Source: Branchipolynoe longqiensis (Eukaryota; Annelida; Polychaeta; Phyllodocida; Polynoidae). Taken from it: a DNA stretch of 64,000 nt. This document shows positions 1 through 10,823 of the stretch, piece after piece. Below the pieces are notes generated by a model. It worked only from the letters and a program-made list of their open reading frames with translations. It had not been told where the DNA came from and did no database searches. Every line of letters begins with the position of its first letter. Positions within the stretch are counted from its first letter, which is position 1. The stretch covers positions 75,585,040 through 75,649,039 of the forward strand of contig CM059193.1 of the NCBI GenBank assembly GCA_030323885.1, in the 5' to 3' direction. The position numbers were made by a program, and so were the translations under genes.

Positions 1-196
1 GCCATTTTCGTGGCTAATGACGTTCAGACTAGCATGACGTCAGGGCCGCATCCGAGGCGCCTCCGAGACGGACCATGAACGCGGCCCATGTATCACATGC
101 CACCCCATTGCCTAGACCATTAACACACATGCTCACACACATACCAAGCTCACCTCTACATATAACACTCCCACTCCCACACATATACCAACCGGT

Positions 197-520
197 CGTA
201 ATGCCCGGATTGGTAGAGCGCTGGCTTCCCGTGTGGAAGGTCAGCAGTTCGATTCCCGGTCGAATCAAACCATGTCTTGCAAAATTGATACTCTTCGCTT
301 CCTAGACAGGTGCTCGGTATTATTTGGACATGGCAAGGACTGGTAAGTTGAGTATCAAGATACCATGACTGAGTGGGATACCAGGTCATGGCGATTGTGG
401 CGTGGTGTTCCAGTGGGCAGCACTCTAAATTCGCAATGAGCGCGCACTGTCACAAGTCAGTCCCTGTCATGATATGACCGTAGGTGTTGCCAGGACGCAA
501 AACTCCAACAAGCCTACAAC
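197..520 (+). mobile_element. SINE-A, near full length
   Basis: This is a tRNA-derived short retroposon. The head carries an A-box-like TTGGTAGAGCGC and a B-box-like AGTTCGATTCCCGG, as expected for an internal RNA polymerase III promoter. The shared SINE-A body follows (TGACTGAGTGGGATACC, then AGTGGGCAGCACTCTAAA), and the copy ends in the family tail ATATGACC...GTTGCCAGGACGCAAAAC. The sequence before it (1-196) is CA-rich with nothing recognised. The sequence after it (521-730) is a degenerate CACAYA low-complexity run. Confidence 0.8.
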
Positions 521-724
521 CACACCACAATACACATGCACACATACCAAACACATGCCCACCCATCACACTCCGACTCCCACCCCCCCCTACACACATA
601 CCATACCCACTCACACACACATAGCACACCCACACATCCGCTCTCACACCCACGGTCCACACTCGTAAGTTCACACCACCACAGCTCCACCCGCACGCCG
701 CGTCCCCATCACAGGTGCGCATGC

Positions 725-880
725 TCAAGTACCCCCCCCCCCCCGCCCCCGCTGCTCCTAGGGGGGCGTCCATAGTGCTGAGGCGGTTAAGGGAAATAGC
801 AGTGTGACTGCGGGGGCGGGGAGGGGGAGACCGGGAATGACGGGGAGGATGTGGACGAGGGGGGAGGGGGGGGGGGTGAT
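725..880. repeat. Poly-C / poly-G low-complexity tract
   Basis: A C14 run at about 730-743 is followed by GC- and G-rich sequence with another G run at 866-876. It contains no gene-like signal; open frames here reflect composition only. Confidence 0.7.
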
Positions 881-939
881 ATATCCTGATATAACAACAA
901 ACAGCAACAACTTGCTGGTCAGTTTTGTTTTGTTTTTTG

Positions 940-1497
940 TTTCCATCCTGGCAACATCTAAGGTCATACCATCACGGGTACCGACTTGGGACAGGGCGCG
1001 CTGTCATGACAACTTTTATAGTGCTGCCCCACTGGGATACCAAACCCATGGCACCATAACCAGATATCCAACTCAGCCATGTTATTCTGATACTGAGGTA
1101 ACCACTCCTATCAATCAATCAATAGTTCCATCCTCTAGTCGAGGGTTGGATGCAATGGTTCTCCACTTGTCCCTCTGATAGACTGTGAATAATTCAAGCC
1201 TGTCCACTGTGAAATATTTGTAAACCATGATGTTCTTGGTCTCCCTCTCCCTCTGCTGCCATTCACCTTCCCTTCCAACAATGTACGGTATATTGAACTC
1301 TGACGAATGATGTGGCCAAAATAAATAAGTTTCTTAACCACTCCTATACCCTATGCTAATAATGACAAGTGCCAGGCGAGGTAGCCATTAGTATCAATTA
1401 TGTACGGTGTTTGTTTAACTGAATTGGGTTTCAAACTCACAACCTTCCACACGGGAAGCCTGTGCGCTACCGATTCGACCACCGCGTCCAGTATTCA
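940..1497 (-). mobile_element. SINE-A, split by a LINE insertion
   Basis: On the minus strand the head lies at about 1440-1497 (B-box remnant and GGTAGCGCA-type A-box). The body and tail run down to 940, ending with the reverse complement of CATCCTGGCAACATCTAAGG. The copy is interrupted at 1112-1335 by a LINE fragment. The SINE sequence resumes exactly after a repeated 12-bp segment, so the two halves were one element before the insertion. Confidence 0.8.
1112..1335 (-). mobile_element. 5'-truncated RTE/CR1-type LINE tail (LINE-R) with 12-bp target duplication
   Basis: The minus strand encodes a stretch matching the usual C-terminal end of invertebrate non-LTR retrotransposon ORF2, with KLIYFGHIIRQSS and then GRGRPRTSWFTNISQWTG. 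One frameshift later it reads QRDKWRTIASNPRLEDG and stops. A short (TGAT)n tail follows the stop. The insert is bracketed by AACCACTCCTAT at 1100-1111 and 1336-1347, a perfect target-site duplication expected of target-primed reverse transcription. The element is dead: it is heavily 5' truncated and frameshifted. Clade assignment is from memory of the motif. Confidence 0.85.
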
Positions 1498-2584
1498 CTG
1501 GTGAAAGACTGCATGAATGTATGATGTAGCAATAGCTGCATTTTGTGTGTCTATTTTTGTAATTTTTGGTAAATAGTTTTATTCTTCAGAATAAAACATT
1601 TGGCAGCATCGAGGCATTTGTCTTTCGGCCATTATCATTTAGCCACTGACACAAGTCAATTTACTGTTGAATAGACTACATCGCCATTCCAGCGGCGTGG
1701 TGCATTGTGGGAGGTGTGGATGAAAAACAAACTGGCGAGAAGCACATGGCACATGCTAATACAGTGGGTGCAGTTATGAAATGTGCTAGTTTCAGCTCAT
1801 CTCAGCTCTTGTTTGATATATAGAATACCAACAAAAAATGTATATATAATAAATTAAGATCTTAATCTTAAATCAAGTATTGCATTTACATCAATATAAT
1901 CAGCACATGTTATGCAATGTGCATTTAGATTTACACAAATCTGGGCACTTAGACTAGTGTTAGAGCCATAGCCAGAGTCAGTTGTACTTATTGTATTCAT
2001 GTTTTTATTTATATCCTATGGTTAATGACAAATGTAGAAATAGAAAATGATTAATGTTAATCAGATATTGGTTATATATTTCTTTGAAATAGGTTTTTGT
2101 TCACACATTTGACATTTTAATATTTAGGACAATAATTACTTATGTCTAGTCAATGGTGATGTAAACATCAGCCTGTAAAGTGACTGAAATTGTATGTTTC
2201 TTAGCTCAAAATGCTTAATTATGGAGAGTTGTGTCTTAAACTTATTCATTATATTATTATATTGCATCCATTCATCCATGTTTATGCCAAATTGTTAGGT
2301 ACTTTTATTATTTTTGAATAACATTGAAGTTTAACCCAACACCCAGCACCCATAACCAGAGGACTATTGCTATAAGTGTATAAGCGTCACTCTCCTGAAA
2401 ACTGGCCAAAGGTGTCACATGGCGAGTTAAAATCTAATATTTGATTTTTTAACATTTGTTGGTTGCAAATGAAAGCTGGAACTCTCCCCTTGACATACAT
2501 GTAAAATATAAATTGATGAGATAACAAATAAAGGTGTATTCCATGATTAAGCTATGTCTTATGGCAGTATGGCATGTGTTGCTC

Positions 2585-2585
<1 letters not shown>
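1498..2585. other. No recognised feature, AT-rich
   Basis: I see no coding frame of useful length and no repeat shared with the rest of the window. Confidence 0.6.
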
Positions 2586-2621
<36 letters not shown>

Positions 2622-2775
2622 TATATATATATAGTGGCCAATACTCGGAAAGGTGATTACTTTATTAGTATATATATTAATAACACGGTATTAATCATGG
2701 CATGATTAATACCGCGTTACACAGTAAAACCATGTTGATTATATATATATATATAATATATATATATATAGTTAG
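2586..2775. repeat. Two (TA)n microsatellites around a long palindrome
   Basis: (TA)n tracts lie at about 2587-2632 and 2739-2770. Between them is an inverted repeat with arms 2686-2699 (CGGTATTAATCATG) and 2701-2714, separated by one base. Pairing continues outward for four more base pairs after a single mismatch. Confidence 0.85.
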
Positions 2776-3199
2776 TATATTTATATACCTGTATAAAATC
2801 ATCGGTATGAGGTATTTTCTTATTATTATTATGATCCGTTATTTTCCATTGACAGACCCAGATTTATTCACTGCGGCACTCATTCGCCTACGGTGGCGCC
2901 GCCACCGGCAGTTCTTGATACTCATTCCTCAGAGTTGTATAGATCACTTGCTGTAAAAATATATATATATACTCCTCCTTGTATGCTCACTATGTAGAGA
3001 ATGTTGCGCTCATATATGTTCAGTTGGACGCATAGATATCCATTACCTGTATCAGGTCTAGCCTTATACTTGACAACTGTGGCCAAGTGGGCTGTTTTTG
3101 AGGTTACGGCACAGTTCAACGAAAGAGTTGATTACTGGTCACTGCCTAATCTGGTGCTTAAATTATTAGTGTTATATTTAATTTTTTTAATTACATTTT
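2776..3199. other. No recognised feature
   Basis: AT-rich unique sequence. Short open frames (for example 2702-2956 and 3001-3237) show no recognisable domain and overlap repeats. Confidence 0.5.
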
Positions 3200-3445
3200 T
3201 TATGTTTGTATTGAGGCTGCATTTATACTGTCCATAGCATAAAAGCCTGGGTACCCAGGCTTGTTTTCAATGCTGGCCAGTTGTAGTCTTGGTGTTATCT
3301 TACCACACAGTAGCTGCTGATAAGCCTGCATTTCAGTAGCAGATAGATAATTGGTTGGTATGGTTAGTAGCCTATGTTAGTTTTTTTAAATTTTATTGGC
3401 CTATATGTATTTATTTTGTTCTACTCTTATTACTAGACTAGATTT
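3200..3445 (-). mobile_element. LINE-J 3' UTR fragment
   Basis: This is the reverse complement of the 3' UTR seen downstream of the LINE reverse-transcriptase fragment at 37962-38778. Shared landmarks are CTAACATAGGCTACTAACC, the segment with CTTATCAGCAGC(T)ACTGTGTGG, and the tail ATAAATGCAGCCTCAATA. It holds a perfect 20-bp palindrome (3243-3262) just before the tail. Confidence 0.85.
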
Positions 3446-3654
3446 AATACATGAGCATCACCGCCATGCATGGGGGCAGGGCGTGCACTGACCCCTGTTG
3501 CCCGTATATGGCGACAGGTCGCAGCAATCTAGCCAGACAAGGGGCGGGGGTAGGGGGGGGGGTGCCTGGGTGGACCATCCCGCTACTGTGGCTGGCTAAC
3601 GATCACCCCCCCCCCCCACCACCACCACCATGAGAGGCTACCTGAAACTCGATG
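3446..3654. repeat. G-run and C-run low complexity
   Basis: A G-rich stretch (3540-3565) is followed by C15 and (CCA)n at about 3606-3631. Nothing coding is recognised. Confidence 0.5.
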
Positions 3655-4175
3655 GTCAGGGAATTGAAAACAGAACGAGACAGGAGTATAAAGTGGCAAT
3701 TTTAATTCTTTCTATCTTAGCTTGTTACATCACTCTTTGATGATGAGATGACCTTAGATATTTCAGGGATTACAGGCACTTAACCCTATCGGTACATCAT
3801 ATTAGTTGGGTGGGTGGGATGGCAAATCTGGCCGAAAGATGTACGTCCTCTCGGTTTGAAAAGTCTGGTCGAAGTGAATATCTCCAGTGCCACATCATCG
3901 GCTTTGACTGGAATCACTATAGGTGGCGCGTCAATCGGTGGCCATTTTAGTTCTAAAAGTGAATATAGGTGTCGCCAACAGTCTGATTTAAATATAACTG
4001 CGTAATTAAAGTTATCTGCGCAATAAGGAGTTCAAGAAATATCATGTAGATGGCGCGTCGATCAGCGGCCAAAATTATTAGTTCTAAGAATAGAATATAG
4101 TCAGTGCCATGGTGTCCTAATCTACTGAGATTCACAGTCTCGTTCATTCAATTACCCATGTTGCGCACATCATAG
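3655..4175. mobile_element. About 510-bp dispersed repeat, copy 1
   Basis: It is nearly identical over its whole length to 19113-19627. Both start near TTGAAAACAGAACGAGACAG and end near CAGTCTCGTTCATTCAATT plus about 25 bp. The two ends are imperfect inverted repeats of each other, which suggests a non-autonomous DNA transposon. Internal landmarks are GGTGGCGCGTCAATCGG and GATGGCGCGTCGATCAG. No coding frame is recognised. Confidence 0.75.
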
Positions 4176-4422
4176 ACGATGGGTCATTTTCGTTCTGTGA
4201 TGCTGTGGTTGGTATAAGAAGGAATTCAATATTGAAGCATACATTTATCTCCCGATCTTCTCTCCTCATTGCATCCATTTACAGACCAGCGGGAACCAGC
4301 CATACATGTTAGACACCGCCTGTCGCACTAGGATGGTAGGAAAGAGCAAGCCCCGGTTCCTTCGATAGGAGGTTATTGCGAACGAGTGTGAAATTGGGTT
4401 TAGCATCTTAGCGAAACAACAG
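4176..4422. other. No recognised feature
   Basis: Unique sequence with no gene or repeat signal. Confidence 0.5.
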
Positions 4423-4752
4423 TTTGTTTTATTTAACGATGCCTCTAGAGCACATTGATTTTCATATCATCGGCTATTGGACGTCAAACATATGGTCATT
4501 CTGACATTTTTTTTGCAGGAAACCCACTGCCACCACATAGTCTACTCTTTCCGATGAGCAACAAGGGGTCTTTTATATGCACTTTCCCACAGACAGGATA
4601 GCACATACCACATCCTTTGCCGAACCAGTTGTGTACCACTGGTGGGAACAGAAAATAACGCAAACTGCAAATGTGTCCACTGAGCAGGATGGATCGGATG
4701 ATCCAAACCATCACAGGTGTACACTCTACCACCTGAGCTACGTCCCGCTCGC
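4423..4752 (-). mobile_element. SINE-B, near full length
   Basis: Reading the minus strand from 4752, the head GTAGCTCAGGTGGTAGAGTG is a good tRNA A-box. It is followed by a B-box-like GGATCATCCGATCC. The body contains GTGGTATGTGCTATCCTG and GTGCATATAAAAGACCCC, and it ends CATCGTTAAATAAAAC. From memory, this family is very common in mollusc intergenic DNA. All four copies in the window have the same orientation. Confidence 0.85.
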
Positions 4753-5253
4753 TATTGCAAACCAGGCCATAGCTGGAACCAAAGGAAAAAGAACAAGTTT
4801 TAAAGAAAAGGAAAAAAACTGACTGCCACCACTCCTCACGATTACTGTCACAAGGTACCCGTGCTTTTAAACCAGTGGCTCTCAGGCAGTACCCTCCCAA
4901 AATCATCATAAATCATTTCCGGCGTGGCGGGTAGTGTTTAAATTCGCCGCTAGGCGCCGAAGGCGGCGTATTAGCAGACCAGGGTGTGTGAGTCGGGGTG
5001 GGGGCGTGGGGGTGTGGGGGTGAGGGGGGAGGTGGACACCCACTTCCGGTGAAGGGCTCGCCTTGCCGGCTGGCCTCTAGGCGGCGCCACCACCTGTAAT
5101 GAAATGTCTGCGGCGCGCCCTGTCCACTCTATAACTCGTCCATCGTTCAAACCGCCATCCCCTCCCTCCCCACTCACCCCACCTCCACTCCCGGGGGGCG
5201 TGCATCGGGTTCAAGGCAGGAGCGAAGGAGGTTCGTGGAAGTTGAGTCGCTCA
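4753..5253. other. No recognised gene; partly G-rich
   Basis: A G-rich tract at about 4990-5035 precedes moderately GC-rich unique sequence leading into the FB4 element. No domain is recognised in the short open frames. Confidence 0.5.
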
Positions 5254-5392
5254 AACCCCAGTCACACGAGGCCTGCGTTCGCTAACGATCGATTCGCGAT
5301 GTCAAAACGTCCTCCTTGCGCCCTCCTTACGCCCTGATTGAGTGCTGTCGCCGCGAGGATGCCAACCTCCCGGCGTCCATTTCGGGAATTTT

Positions 5393-5439
5393 GGACGCAA
5401 GGAGGTTGCTGCTGCTACACGTGCAACCTCCTTGCGTCC
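5393..5439. other. Perfect 17-bp-arm hairpin inside FB4
   Basis: The arm GGACGCAAGGAGGTTGC (5393-5409) pairs perfectly with GCAACCTCCTTGCGTCC (5423-5439) across a 13-base loop. Relatives of the arm motif occur near both ends of FB4. Confidence 0.9.
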
Positions 5440-5465
5440 TGTTCTGGCGGCGCCATTCAAAATGG

Positions 5466-5880
5466 TTGGCATCCTAGCGCCGCCCTGGCGCCGCCCTGGC
5501 GCCGCCCTGGCACCGCCCTGGCGCCGCCCTATTTGCACGGCGATCTGGCGGCGATCTGGCGGCGATCTGGCGCCGATCAGGCGCCGAACTGGTGGCGCCA
5601 ACACATGCGATGCTGCAGTCACCATGTGGTCGGCGCCCTGGCGCCACCCTGGCGCTGCCCTGGCACCGCCCTGATGCTGCCCTGGTGCCACCCCGGCCCT
5701 GATACGGCGCCGGCCGGTGCCGCCCTGGGGCTGCCCTGGCGCTGATCTGGTGCCGATCTGGTGCCGATCTGGCACCGATCTGGCGCCGATCTGGTGCCGC
5801 CCTGGCGCTGCCCTGGTGCCGCCCTGGCGCCGCCCTGGTGCCGATCTGGCGCTGCCCTGGCGCCGCCCTGGCGCCGACCA
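5466..5880. repeat. 11-bp minisatellite, TGGCGCCGCCC / TGGCGCCGATC
   Basis: Roughly 37 units alternate mainly between two variants in patches, with GCTG, GATG and CACC substitutions. Because 33 bp is 11 codons, several frames stay open on both strands (up to 228 codons). These open frames are an artefact of the period, not evidence of genes. Confidence 0.9.
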
Positions 5881-6207
5881 CGTAATTGAATCAATGTATC
5901 GAGTGGGACGCTGGGTGGTTGGCAACCTTTTGGGCGTAAGGATGTTGGCGGCGAATGCAGGCTCTCTTGTGACTGGGGTATCACACACACGCAGTGACTG
6001 TTATATATATTTTGTGTTTTTGTCAGCGGTATAGTGAGTGAGAATAATGGCTGCTGAAGCGTGGGCAAGCACGTGGCGCCACGTGGAGAGGTAATGAGGT
6101 AGCGATATATGACCTAATGAGTAGAGATGACCAGCTGATGACTTAGTGACTGGGGAGTAGATGTATCTTCCGACTTATTACACTTGTATAATTGTTTATA
6201 CAGCATG

Positions 6208-6243
6208 CATATATGTATATATATATATATATATATATCTATA
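6208..6243. repeat. (TA)n microsatellite
   Basis: A short alternating TA tract. The flanking 5981-6265 sequence holds nothing recognised. Confidence 0.8.
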
Positions 6244-6265
6244 TGATGTACTATATACTTTATTA

Positions 6266-6620
6266 TGTGGATATCAATAATGGCAGCCCCTTTTTCTTCT
6301 TTTTTTCTTGAAAATATATACTCCTATCATGGATAAGTCTGAATAGTCTTGTTTTCACCATTAGACAGGTGGTAGATAGAAAGCCCAAGCCTACCATTTT
6401 ACAGCCACAAGGGATTGTTAACCTCCCACAACACTTAGACATTGTATGAGAGCAATTGGCCTTTTATGATGCTGTAAGTTATACACCACAGTTGAAATCA
6501 AAATTGCCAACGGTGATGGTCTGGGTAATCAAACCACTGATCCTCAGATTAGGAATCTGAGCTAGAAAAACGTCAGAGACGTCAAACCACTCCACCACGG
6601 AGAACGCCATGATTCTGTCT
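6266..6620 (-). mobile_element. SINE-C copy
   Basis: The minus strand matches 14337-14643 and 58703-59008. It has the tRNA-like head with TGGTTTGAC and AGGATCAGTGG, then ACCTAC-type unit sequence, CCAATTGCTCTCATAC, GTGGGAGGTTAACAATCC and CTATTCAGACTTATCC. It ends in an A-rich tail (read as TTTTTTCTT on the plus strand). Confidence 0.7.
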
Positions 6621-6734
6621 GTCCATCTTAACCTCCATGATATTAAATGTGGAGTGGGCATTCTCGCCTTCCCGCCTCCTCCGAACCTGGAGTCAACAGC
6701 CAGTCTGTTCACTTTCAAAACGTATATGGTGGTC

Positions 6735-7030
6735 GGTTAGTTGTTGGAGTTTTACATCCTGGCACCAGCTAAGGTCATATCAGAACAGGTACCGACGTGT
6801 GACAGTGCACACTCATGAAAACTTAATAGTGCTCCTCCACTGGGAGAACAGGCCACTGGCGCCATGATATATATCCCACTCAGTAACATTATCCTGGCAC
6901 TGAGCCAACCCGTCCTTGCATTATCCTAATAATGATGAGTGCCTGGCTATGAAGCGACAAGTATCAATTTAGTAAGTCATTGGTTTGACTTAACCTGGAA
7001 ATGAACTCCTGACCTTCCGCATTGGGTGGT
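6735..7030 (-). mobile_element. SINE-A copy, head damaged
   Basis: Tail at 6740 (reverse complement CATCCTGGCACCAGCTAAGG on the plus strand). The body contains the reverse complement of the CACTATTAAG region and of CACTCAGTAACATTATCC. The head at about 7000-7030 has lost a clear A-box. Confidence 0.75.
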
Positions 7031-7599
7031 TGCAAGTGTCACATTTGGTTTATTCCGACATTCACAATATATTGGGGATATGCGATGCACTGCAATGTCT
7101 ATGGTGTGTGTTAAGCTGGATGAATGCATCGATGAATTTGAAGTGGTGGTGCGTGTCGTGAGAGTCATAATGACGTCACAATGAGGGACTTGGTGTCCTA
7201 CAACACTTATAATATATTAGCAATAGCCAACACACATGCTTTGACTAAAGGTGGAAGAATGCGATGAGGAATTTGAGGTAGCGGTCGTTGTTGTGAGTGT
7301 CGCGAAGTATCTCAATACACGATTTGGTTTATTGCGCCACTCGCGACATTCCTGGTATGGGAAGTGTGCTATGGTTACCATGGCATCACTTTTCATTTGG
7401 TGAATGTGCACTAGCGGTATGGTTACCACTTCCTGTGTCTGATATGAAGGGCTTCAGCCCTGGCTGAGTCAAATCGAAGGTAAAAACAAAATTTGGACTT
7501 GTAATTTCCTTATTTTTATTTTATTTGTTGGGTACATTAGTTGTTTAAGATGGGGGAAATTTCAATCGTGGATGATTGGTCTTCCTCATTTCGCTGCTC
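7031..7599. other. No gene; weak internal duplication
   Basis: Two segments (about 7040-7165 and 7255-7360) share TTGGTTTATT and a GAATTTGAGGTRGYGGT-like stretch, suggesting an old diverged duplication. No coding frame is recognised. Confidence 0.35.
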
Positions 7600-7757
7600 C
7601 TTGCCCTATCCTAATAATGCCAAGCGCCTGGCTAGGAACCGAGAAGTATCAATTTTTAAGTCACCGGTTTGACTCAACCAGGGTTCGGACCCACGATCCT
7701 GTGATCTACGAACATGGGAGACGGACACTCTAACTCATTCTGCCATGCTAAGTAACA
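7600..7757 (-). mobile_element. SINE-A 5' part with second-type head
   Basis: The minus-strand head carries the alternative tRNA-like sequence AGCATGGCAGAATGAGTTAG followed by GGATCGTGGGTCCGAACCC and GAGTCAAACC. The body continues to GATAGGGCAAGG and stops. This head differs from that of the copy at 197-520 although the bodies match. Confidence 0.7.
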
Positions 7758-8518
7758 GGATAGGAATAGTGTAAAGTCGTCGGCTGGCAGCTGTAGTTGT
7801 GTAGGCAGGCTAAATATGATATATGGTTTTAGAATCCAAGATGGCCTGTCACATGACCAGATCCTCCAATCAACAGTAATCATTCACATATCCACCAATT
7901 AACAGTAAGCATGCTTGTATCCATGCCTTGGTTGTTTTGGCCTCACTACCCTGTTGTGTCTGAGTGTGCAGTGATCCATATCTAACAGTGTGTGGGGGGG
8001 AGGGGGTTGCTAAGGCCCTATCACACTGACATTAGGGCCCCTCTCACACTATCTATAGAATACACAATGTCTATTTAATCTAAGTAAAGGATCACCAGCA
8101 CTACACAATACCACATGCATCTGGTCACATTACATCATTTACCTTTTCTATAACATGTGTAATCCATTATAGACCAGGTCACATCACCCACCAATGTATA
8201 ATTATCGGAATATTTTACAATAGGATAAGGACTTTGTTCCTAGTGTTACTCGGACTATATAACTGAGTCAGATCGGGCATGATATATTACTAGAGTATCA
8301 TACAAATCGACATGGACGTACACAGTTGGAAGCTGCTGTCAGTGAGGATATAACCTGAAGTGTGATGCATATGGACTTATGCAAGGACAAATGATGTGAA
8401 TTGTGATAATCATAGATCTATATTTATGTATTCTTTCTGCCGAAGCATGCACTAAACCGAACCAGTGGCGCCACCACGCCGCAGCCCCTTAATAACCGCC
8501 ACCTTATCACATGGTCAG
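7758..8518. other. No recognised feature
   Basis: Unique sequence with a short G run near 7993-8007 only. Confidence 0.5.
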
Positions 8519-8519
8519 C

Positions 8520-8551
<32 letters not shown>

Positions 8552-8618
8552 ATATATATATATAATATATAATATATATATAATATATATAATTTATATA
8601 ATATATATAATATATGTA
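8519..8618. repeat. (TA)n-rich microsatellite
   Basis: TA repeats interrupted by AATATA units. Confidence 0.9.
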
Positions 8619-9046
8619 GGATCGCACTTAACAAGTCAAATGTAGTTGGCCGTTTAGTATTTTATTCCGGCTAATCAATCAATTGCATAATCCTGGCTGG
8701 GCTACCCGCCCTACCGACTTAATAATCAATTTCATCAAAATTAACAATCCACAATCAACAATCAAATCAATTATCAATAACCATAAACAAAGAAAGAAAA
8801 AAAAATCAAATACGTTTACCGGCTTAGTGTGAACACCACCACAAGGTCCACAGAATGCCTGTGACATGCTTGCCAAACTCAATAGTTAGTAATATTCCGC
8901 GACAACTGTACCTCTAGGCGACTGGAGAGTGTCGGGCAATAAGCGTGTTAAAAAAATCAAATATGCGCACCGTTGTGCACCTTGTGCGAGTTGGGACATA
9001 TAATATATATAATATATACTATACATAATACCAGCATATATATATA

Positions 9047-10602
9047 TGGGTCATTCTTTAAAACTGGGCACCACATATTTGGCTTCCACATTACGATGCT
9101 GATAATTTGTTGTTTCTTTTATTGATTCCAAGTCAAATAATTATTGTATCCTCTGTGTATGAAGTATGTTACCAATAGTACATTTATTGAAGCTATCCCC
9201 AAAAAGAAATTAAAATTTACTTATATGATTTTGTGCTAAAGTGAAAAAGTGAAAATTTACACATTTACACTATGCATGTAGCCACACTTTTTTTCATCTT
9301 ATTTTTAAACTTTTTTCGTGCCTGCTTAAGAGTAATCAATAAAATCTTGTTTGACTACATTGTATATGTTAATATGAGGTTCTGGATGTGTCTTTGATTT
9401 TCATGTTACACAAGTCATATAAATGTATTGCTCAATTTGTGTAAGATCTAATTCAAAACGTGAAATTAATTTTGTTCAACTCCGACATATGCACAACATG
9501 CAAACCTTCATAAGACATTGAATGGGGGACCTCCGACTTTTTAGTTCAAATTCCTGCCGTTCGCATCGCCACTGAACCAGTGGGCCTATTCGGCACACTG
9601 TCACACTGCAAACCCAATGGCTATGAGCAATCTTCATACAGAAGAAGTCAAATATCTCTAAAACCACATGACCTAGACACAAACCACTTGGTATACATAT
9701 AGAAAACATACAACGAATACATTATATTAAATTTCTAAGGTTAGGGTTCTGTATTTCTATTAATTTTGAATAAAATAAACGTTTTGCACTGGGCGTACCG
9801 CCGAACTCAGTGCATTGTCAATGGCCGTGAGCAATCTTCATACAGAAGAAGTCAAATATCTCTAAAACCACAAGACCTAGAGACAAACCGCTTGGTATAC
9901 ATATAGAAAACATACAACGAATACATTATATTAAATTTCTAAGGTTAGGGTTCTGTATTTCTATTAATTTTGAATAAAATAAACGTTTTGCACTGGGCGT
10001 ACCGCCGAACTCAGTGCATTGTCAATGGCCGTGAGCAATCTTCATACAGAAGAAGTCAAATATCTCTAAAACCACAAGACCTAGAGACAAACCGCTTGGT
10101 ATACATATAGAAAACATACAACGAATACACTATATTAAATTTCTAAGGTTAGGGTTCTGTATTTCTATTAATTTTGAATAAAATAAACGTTTTGCACTGG
10201 GCGTACCGCCGAACTCAGTGCATTGTCAATGGCCGTGAGCAATCTTCATACAGAAGAAGTCAAATATCTCTAAAACCACAAGACCTAGAGACAAACCGCT
10301 TGGTATACATATAGAAAACATACAACGAATAGATTATATTAAATTTCTAAGGTTAGGGTTCTGTATTTCTATTAATTTTGAATAAAATATACGTATTGCA
10401 CTACGCGTACCGGCGAACTCAGTGCATTGTCAATGGCCGTTTAGGACCACTGGTACCGATGCGCCATCTAGTGTCAACAAATGAACTACCCCGGATGTCC
10501 CCCATTAGACTATTATTTGGAAGATTTTTTGCTATTATTTGGAAGGTTTTCACTTCTGGTTTCCATGTCACAATTTTGTTCCCAGTTTTAAAGAATGACC
10601 CA
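9047..10602. mobile_element. 1.56-kb inverted-repeat element with four 204-bp core repeats
   Basis: The segments at 9047-9068 (starts TGGGTCATTCTTTAAAAC, ends TGGG) and 10581-10602 are perfect 22-bp inverted repeats. Between them lie about 550 bp of AT-rich unique sequence, four tandem 204-bp units and about 140 bp of right-flank sequence. There is no coding frame of note. The layout (terminal repeats around a satellite core) recalls pearl/CvA-type elements of bivalves, but this comparison is by architecture only. Confidence 0.75.
9625..10440. repeat. 204-bp satellite, four units
   Basis: Units begin at 9625, 9829, 10033 and 10237, each with GAGCAATCTTCATACAGAAG, then GGTTAGGGTTCTGTATTTC, and ending GTGCATTGTCAATGGCCGT. 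The last three are nearly identical. Two more diverged units are at 33770-34100. Confidence 0.95.
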
Positions 10603-10645
10603 GATATGTACATTAAATACATAACTATATAAATGGTATATACTT

Positions 10646-10823
10646 GTTAGCCCAGTATCAGGATGATATGACTGAGTGGGATATTAGGTCATGGTGCCAG
10701 CGGTCTCCCAGCCAGACGACAGTATAAAGCCGCCATGAATGCACAATGTCAGAAGTCGGTACCCATCTTGATGTGAACTTAGATGTTGCTTGGATGTAAA
10801 ACCCAAACAAACAAAACCGGACC
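10646..10823 (+). mobile_element. SINE-A, headless
   Basis: Body from GTTAGCCCAGTATCAGGATG to the tail CTTAGATGTTGCTTGGATG plus an A-rich end. It abuts another SINE-A directly. Confidence 0.75.

Larger units (their letters stand above)
5254..5980. mobile_element. FB4: inverted-repeat element with internal 11-bp array
   Basis: The left end at 5255 (ACCCCAGTCACACGAG) and the right end at 5964-5980, read on the other strand as TACCCCAGTCACAAGAG, are inverted repeats. Similarity continues inward through CTGCGTTCGC / CTGCATTCGC and CTTGCGCCC / CTTACGCCC. The interior holds a 17-bp-arm hairpin and a long 11-bp minisatellite. There is no transposase, so it is non-autonomous. The ends share the GTCACA core with FB1-FB3. 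Superfamily is unresolved. Confidence 0.75.

Noticed and set aside
1135..1175. Alternative C-terminus RGTSGEPLHPTLD of the LINE fragment
   Set aside because: The adjacent frame gives QRDKWRTIASNPRLEDG, the usual LINE ending, so the open frame as read crosses a frameshift.
5302..6068. Overlapping long open frames on both strands
   Set aside because: Created by the 11-bp GC-rich array of FB4; no single frame is favoured.
9932..9948. Telomere-like GGTTAGGGTT
   Set aside because: A single short occurrence per 204-bp satellite unit, not a telomeric array.
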